Below are positions 61,995 through 64,000 of a stretch of 64,000 nucleotides of DNA, piece by piece; position 1 is the stretch's first letter; every line of letters starts with the position of its first letter. The notes beneath the pieces are model-generated. The model made no database searches. It saw nothing but the letters and a program-made list of their open reading frames with translations, and was not told where the DNA came from. A program made the position numbers and the translations under genes. The DNA is taken from NCBI GenBank assembly GCA_028279345.1, contig JANQNY010000076.1, forward strand, positions 51,568-115,567, written 5' to 3'. Source of the stretch: Geminicoccaceae bacterium. Lineage in GTDB: Bacteria; Pseudomonadota; Alphaproteobacteria; Geminicoccales; Geminicoccaceae.

Positions 61995-62680
61995 GCCGCG
62001 GCCTGCAGCGTGCGGACGTCGATCAAGCGGTTGGCGACCCGTTCACGGACGTCGTGGTCGTGGAAGATGCCCAGGAGGGCGGCACCACGCTCCTTCGCCT
62101 CGTTGATCATCGCGACCACGATCATGCGGTTCTCGGCGTCGAGTGATGCCGTGGGCTCGTCGAGCAGCAGGAGCGGGTACTCGTGGGCGAAGCCTCGGGC
62201 GATGTTGACCCGCTGCTGTTCGCCGCCGGAGAAGGTTGCGGGCGGCAGCGACCAGTGGCTCTCCGGGATGTTGAGCCGTTCCAACAGGTGCTGGGCGCGC
62301 CGACGCGCGGTTTCACGCTCGTGGCCGAGCGCCCACAACGGTTCGGCGACGACGTCGACGGCGGGCACCCGCGGCACGCAACGCAGGAACTGGCTGACAT
62401 AGCCCATGGTGCGACGGCGTACGGCGAGGACGGTTCGCGAATCCGCGCTGGCGAGATCGACCTCCGCACCGTCGTGCCGCACGCGAACCGAGCCCCGGCT
62501 CCCCTTGTAGTTCCCGTAGACGATGCGCAAGAGCGTCGACTTGCCTGTGCCCGACGGACCGGTGAGGACGACGCACTCGCCCGCTTCAGCAGCGAAGCTG
62601 GCGGCACGGAAGACGTCGAGTTCGACGCCTCCCTGCAGGTGCAGGACGAAGCGCTTGTCGAGCCCACTCACGGACAGCAT
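61991..62680 (-). CDS. phnL: C-P lyase system ATP-binding protein PhnL
   Basis: A 229-residue ABC-type ATPase of the C-P lyase operon. Walker A is GPSGTGKST (about 41-49), signature FSGGEQQRV and Walker B LLLLDEPTASLD are complete. PhnL-typical YGNYKGSRGSV follows Walker A. It has no membrane partner and is not a transporter; with PhnK it binds the PhnGHIJ core. It overlaps the phnM copy by ATGA and follows phnK by three bases. Confidence 0.94.
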   Translation of the reverse strand: MLSVSGLDKRFVLHLQGGVELDVFRAASFAAEAGECVVLTGPSGTGKSTLLRIVYGNYKGSRGSVRVRHDGAEVDLASADSRTVLAVRRRTMGYVSQFLRCVPRVPAVDVVAEPLWALGHERETARRRAQHLLERLNIPESHWSLPPATFSGGEQQRVNIARGFAHEYPLLLLDEPTASLDAENRMIVVAMINEAKERGAALLGIFHDHDVRERVANRLIDVRTLQAAA

Positions 62681-62683
62681 GGG

Positions 62684-63475
62684 TCATCCTTGCAGGATGG
62701 AGGCGACGAGCAGCTGGCTGTAGGCGGCCTGTGGGTCGTCGAGCACCTGGTCCGTGAGACCGGTCTCGACCACCCGCCCGCGCTGCATGACCAACATACG
62801 GTGTGACAGGAGGCGCGCTACCGCCAGATCGTGGGTAACGATGACGACGGCGAGGTCGAGGTCGGCTACGAGGTTCCGCAGGAGGTCGAGGAGCCGCGCT
62901 TGCACGGACACGTCGAGCCCGCCGGTGGGCTCATCCAGGAGGACAAGCCGTGGCGCCGTCACCAGATTGCGGGCGATCTGCAGGCGCTGCTGCATGCCGC
63001 CCGAGAACGTCTCCGGCAGGTCGTCCAGGCGGTCCAGCGGCACCTCGACCCGGGCGAGCCAATCCGCGGCCGCACCGCGGATGCGGCCGTAGTGGCGCGC
63101 GCCGAGCGCCATCAGCCGCTCGCCGACATTGGCGCCGGCCGAGACCTTGAGCCTGAGGCCGTCGCGGGGCGACTGGTGGACGAAGCCCCATTCGCTGCGC
63201 GCGAGATAGCGGCGGCGCGGCTCGTCCATCGTGACCAGGTCTTCCAGTCCTCGATCCTGCGAGCGGTAGAGCACGGCGCCACTGTCGGCTGCGAGCCGGC
63301 CGGCGACGAGGTTCAACAGGGTGCTCTTCCCGGAGCCGCTCTCGCCGACCACGGCCAGGACTTCGCCGGGCCAAAGATCGAACGACACCTCGTCGACAGC
63401 GTGGATGCGGCCGAACCGCTTGCCGACGCCCTGGACCTGCAAGAGCGGTCCATCGGCGGGTGGCGAGGACTTCAC
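62684..63475 (-). CDS. phnK: C-P lyase system ATP-binding protein PhnK
   Basis: A 263-residue ABC ATPase that docks on the C-P lyase core. Walker A is GESGSGKST, the PhnK-type HQSPRDGLRLKVSAGANVGE follows, then signature FSGGMQQRLQIARN and Walker B LVLLDEPTGGLD. The start is the GTG in a GTGA overlap with phnJ. Upstream open frame has no similarity. Confidence 0.94.
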   Translation of the reverse strand: MKSSPPADGPLLQVQGVGKRFGRIHAVDEVSFDLWPGEVLAVVGESGSGKSTLLNLVAGRLAADSGAVLYRSQDRGLEDLVTMDEPRRRYLARSEWGFVHQSPRDGLRLKVSAGANVGERLMALGARHYGRIRGAAADWLARVEVPLDRLDDLPETFSGGMQQRLQIARNLVTAPRLVLLDEPTGGLDVSVQARLLDLLRNLVADLDLAVVIVTHDLAVARLLSHRMLVMQRGRVVETGLTDQVLDDPQAAYSQLLVASILQG

Positions 63476-64000
63476 GCGGCGGGCTCCGGATAGCCGGCGG
63501 GCGCGTCGGCGCCGCGATGGCCCTTGGCGCGCCGTCGGGCGCAATAGTCGGTATCGGAACAGCAGAAGAGCCGCGTGCCCGCGTCGTCCACGACGACCTC
63601 GTCGAGGTAGCTTTCGCTGGACCCGCAGAGGCCGCACGGCCGCTCCCAACGCTGCACTTCGAACGGATGGTCTTCGAAGTCGAGGCTCACGACCTCGGTC
63701 CACGGCGGCACCGCGTAGATGCGTTTCTCGCGGCCGGCGCCGAACAGCTGCAACGCCGGGCTCCGCGACATCTTCGGGTTGTCGAACTTCGGTGTCGGCG
63801 ACGGCGCCATGAGGTAGCGGCCGGCGACCATCACCGGATAGTCATAGCTGGTCGTGATCCGCCCCAGGCGCGCGATGTCCTCGTAGAGCTTGACGTGCAT
63901 GGCGCCGTAGTCGGAGAGCGCGTGCAAGGCACGTGTTTCCGTCTCGCGTGGCTCCAAGAAGCGCAACGGCTCGGGGATCGGCACCTGGTAGACGAGGATC
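63472..64000 (-). CDS. phnJ: Carbon-phosphorus lyase PhnJ (partial, N-terminus outside window)
   Basis: The C-terminal 175 codons of the radical SAM enzyme that breaks the C-P bond of ribose 1-phosphonate 5-phosphate. The fragment reads VPIPEPLRFLEPRETETR onward with YEDIARLGRITTSYDYPVMV. The cysteines of the cluster and radical site are present in the PhnJ spacing: CGLC, then CSDTDYC. The frame continues without stop to the right edge. Head of the visible phn set; phnGHI should lie just beyond. Confidence 0.95.
   Translation of the reverse strand, partial: ILVYQVPIPEPLRFLEPRETETRALHALSDYGAMHVKLYEDIARLGRITTSYDYPVMVAGRYLMAPSPTPKFDNPKMSRSPALQLFGAGREKRIYAVPPWTEVVSLDFEDHPFEVQRWERPCGLCGSSESYLDEVVVDDAGTRLFCCSDTDYCARRRAKGHRGADAPAGYPEPAA

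Overview
The window is a dense, high-G+C chromosomal segment of an alphaproteobacterium. The evidence is the J-domain/cobS/cobT neighbourhood of the aerobic cobalamin pathway, hopanoid genes (hpn), NnrU, a PTS-type dihydroxyacetone kinase set, TRAP and many ABC transporters, and tightly packed genes joined by ATGA, GTGA and TTGA overlaps. The hopanoid, UbiTUV and C-P lyase content fits a Rhodospirillales- or Geminicoccales-like lineage, but I cannot fix the family from sequence alone. I see no tRNA, rRNA, transposase, integrase or CRISPR array.

Layout. 1-3.2 kb: end of a TRAP transporter (dctQ partial, dctP) divergent from a 2-hydroxyacid dehydrogenase and an RraA-like protein. 3.2-4.6 kb: a periplasmic ferric-iron binding protein with its promoter in an AT-rich control region. 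4.6-10.1 kb: hopanoid block 1 (hpnD, squalene-hopene cyclase, hpnG, hpnH, hpnM). 10.2-22.4 kb: carbohydrate block of TIM-barrel isomerase, Gfo/Idh/MocA dehydrogenase, complete sugar ABC transporter, then dhaL, dhaM, HPr, Enzyme I, an HTH-like gene and dhaK. 22.5-28.2 kb: hopanoid block 2, a three-gene operon (sulfotransferase, paraoxonase-like propeller, HpnA) divergent from hpnN. 28.2-33.9 kb: two small enzymes, then a four-gene 2-oxoacid:acceptor oxidoreductase operon.

34-43 kb: nnrU, an orphan ribbon-helix-helix gene, an LpxO-like hydroxylase, mntR, the oxygen-independent ubiquinone genes ubiT-ubiU-ubiV behind a perfect FNR-type box, a tetronate kinase/aldolase pair and a MATE transporter. 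42.5-46.5 kb: J-domain protein, cobS, cobT, GNAT. 46.5-52.6 kb: acyltransferase divergent from a TetR regulator, a flavin gene pair, a gamma-glutamyltransferase-like hydrolase and a rhodanese. 52.6-58.8 kb: one gene of about 2045 codons for an RTX protein joining a 5'-nucleotidase, a propeller-like domain and a nuclease. 59-64 kb: the distal part of a C-P lyase operon (phnJ partial, phnK, phnL, two tandem phnM, DUF1045).

How it fits together. The iron, phosphonate and extracellular DNA/nucleotide genes point to scavenging. The carbohydrate block pairs uptake by an ABC transporter with its own PEP-driven phosphorelay to a dihydroxyacetone kinase. The ferredoxin-type oxidoreductase, NnrU and FNR-linked UbiTUV suggest life across low-oxygen transitions. 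The most novel-looking piece is the sulfotransferase/paraoxonase/HpnA operon wedged beside the hopanoid exporter hpnN, which could modify hopanoids in an undescribed way.
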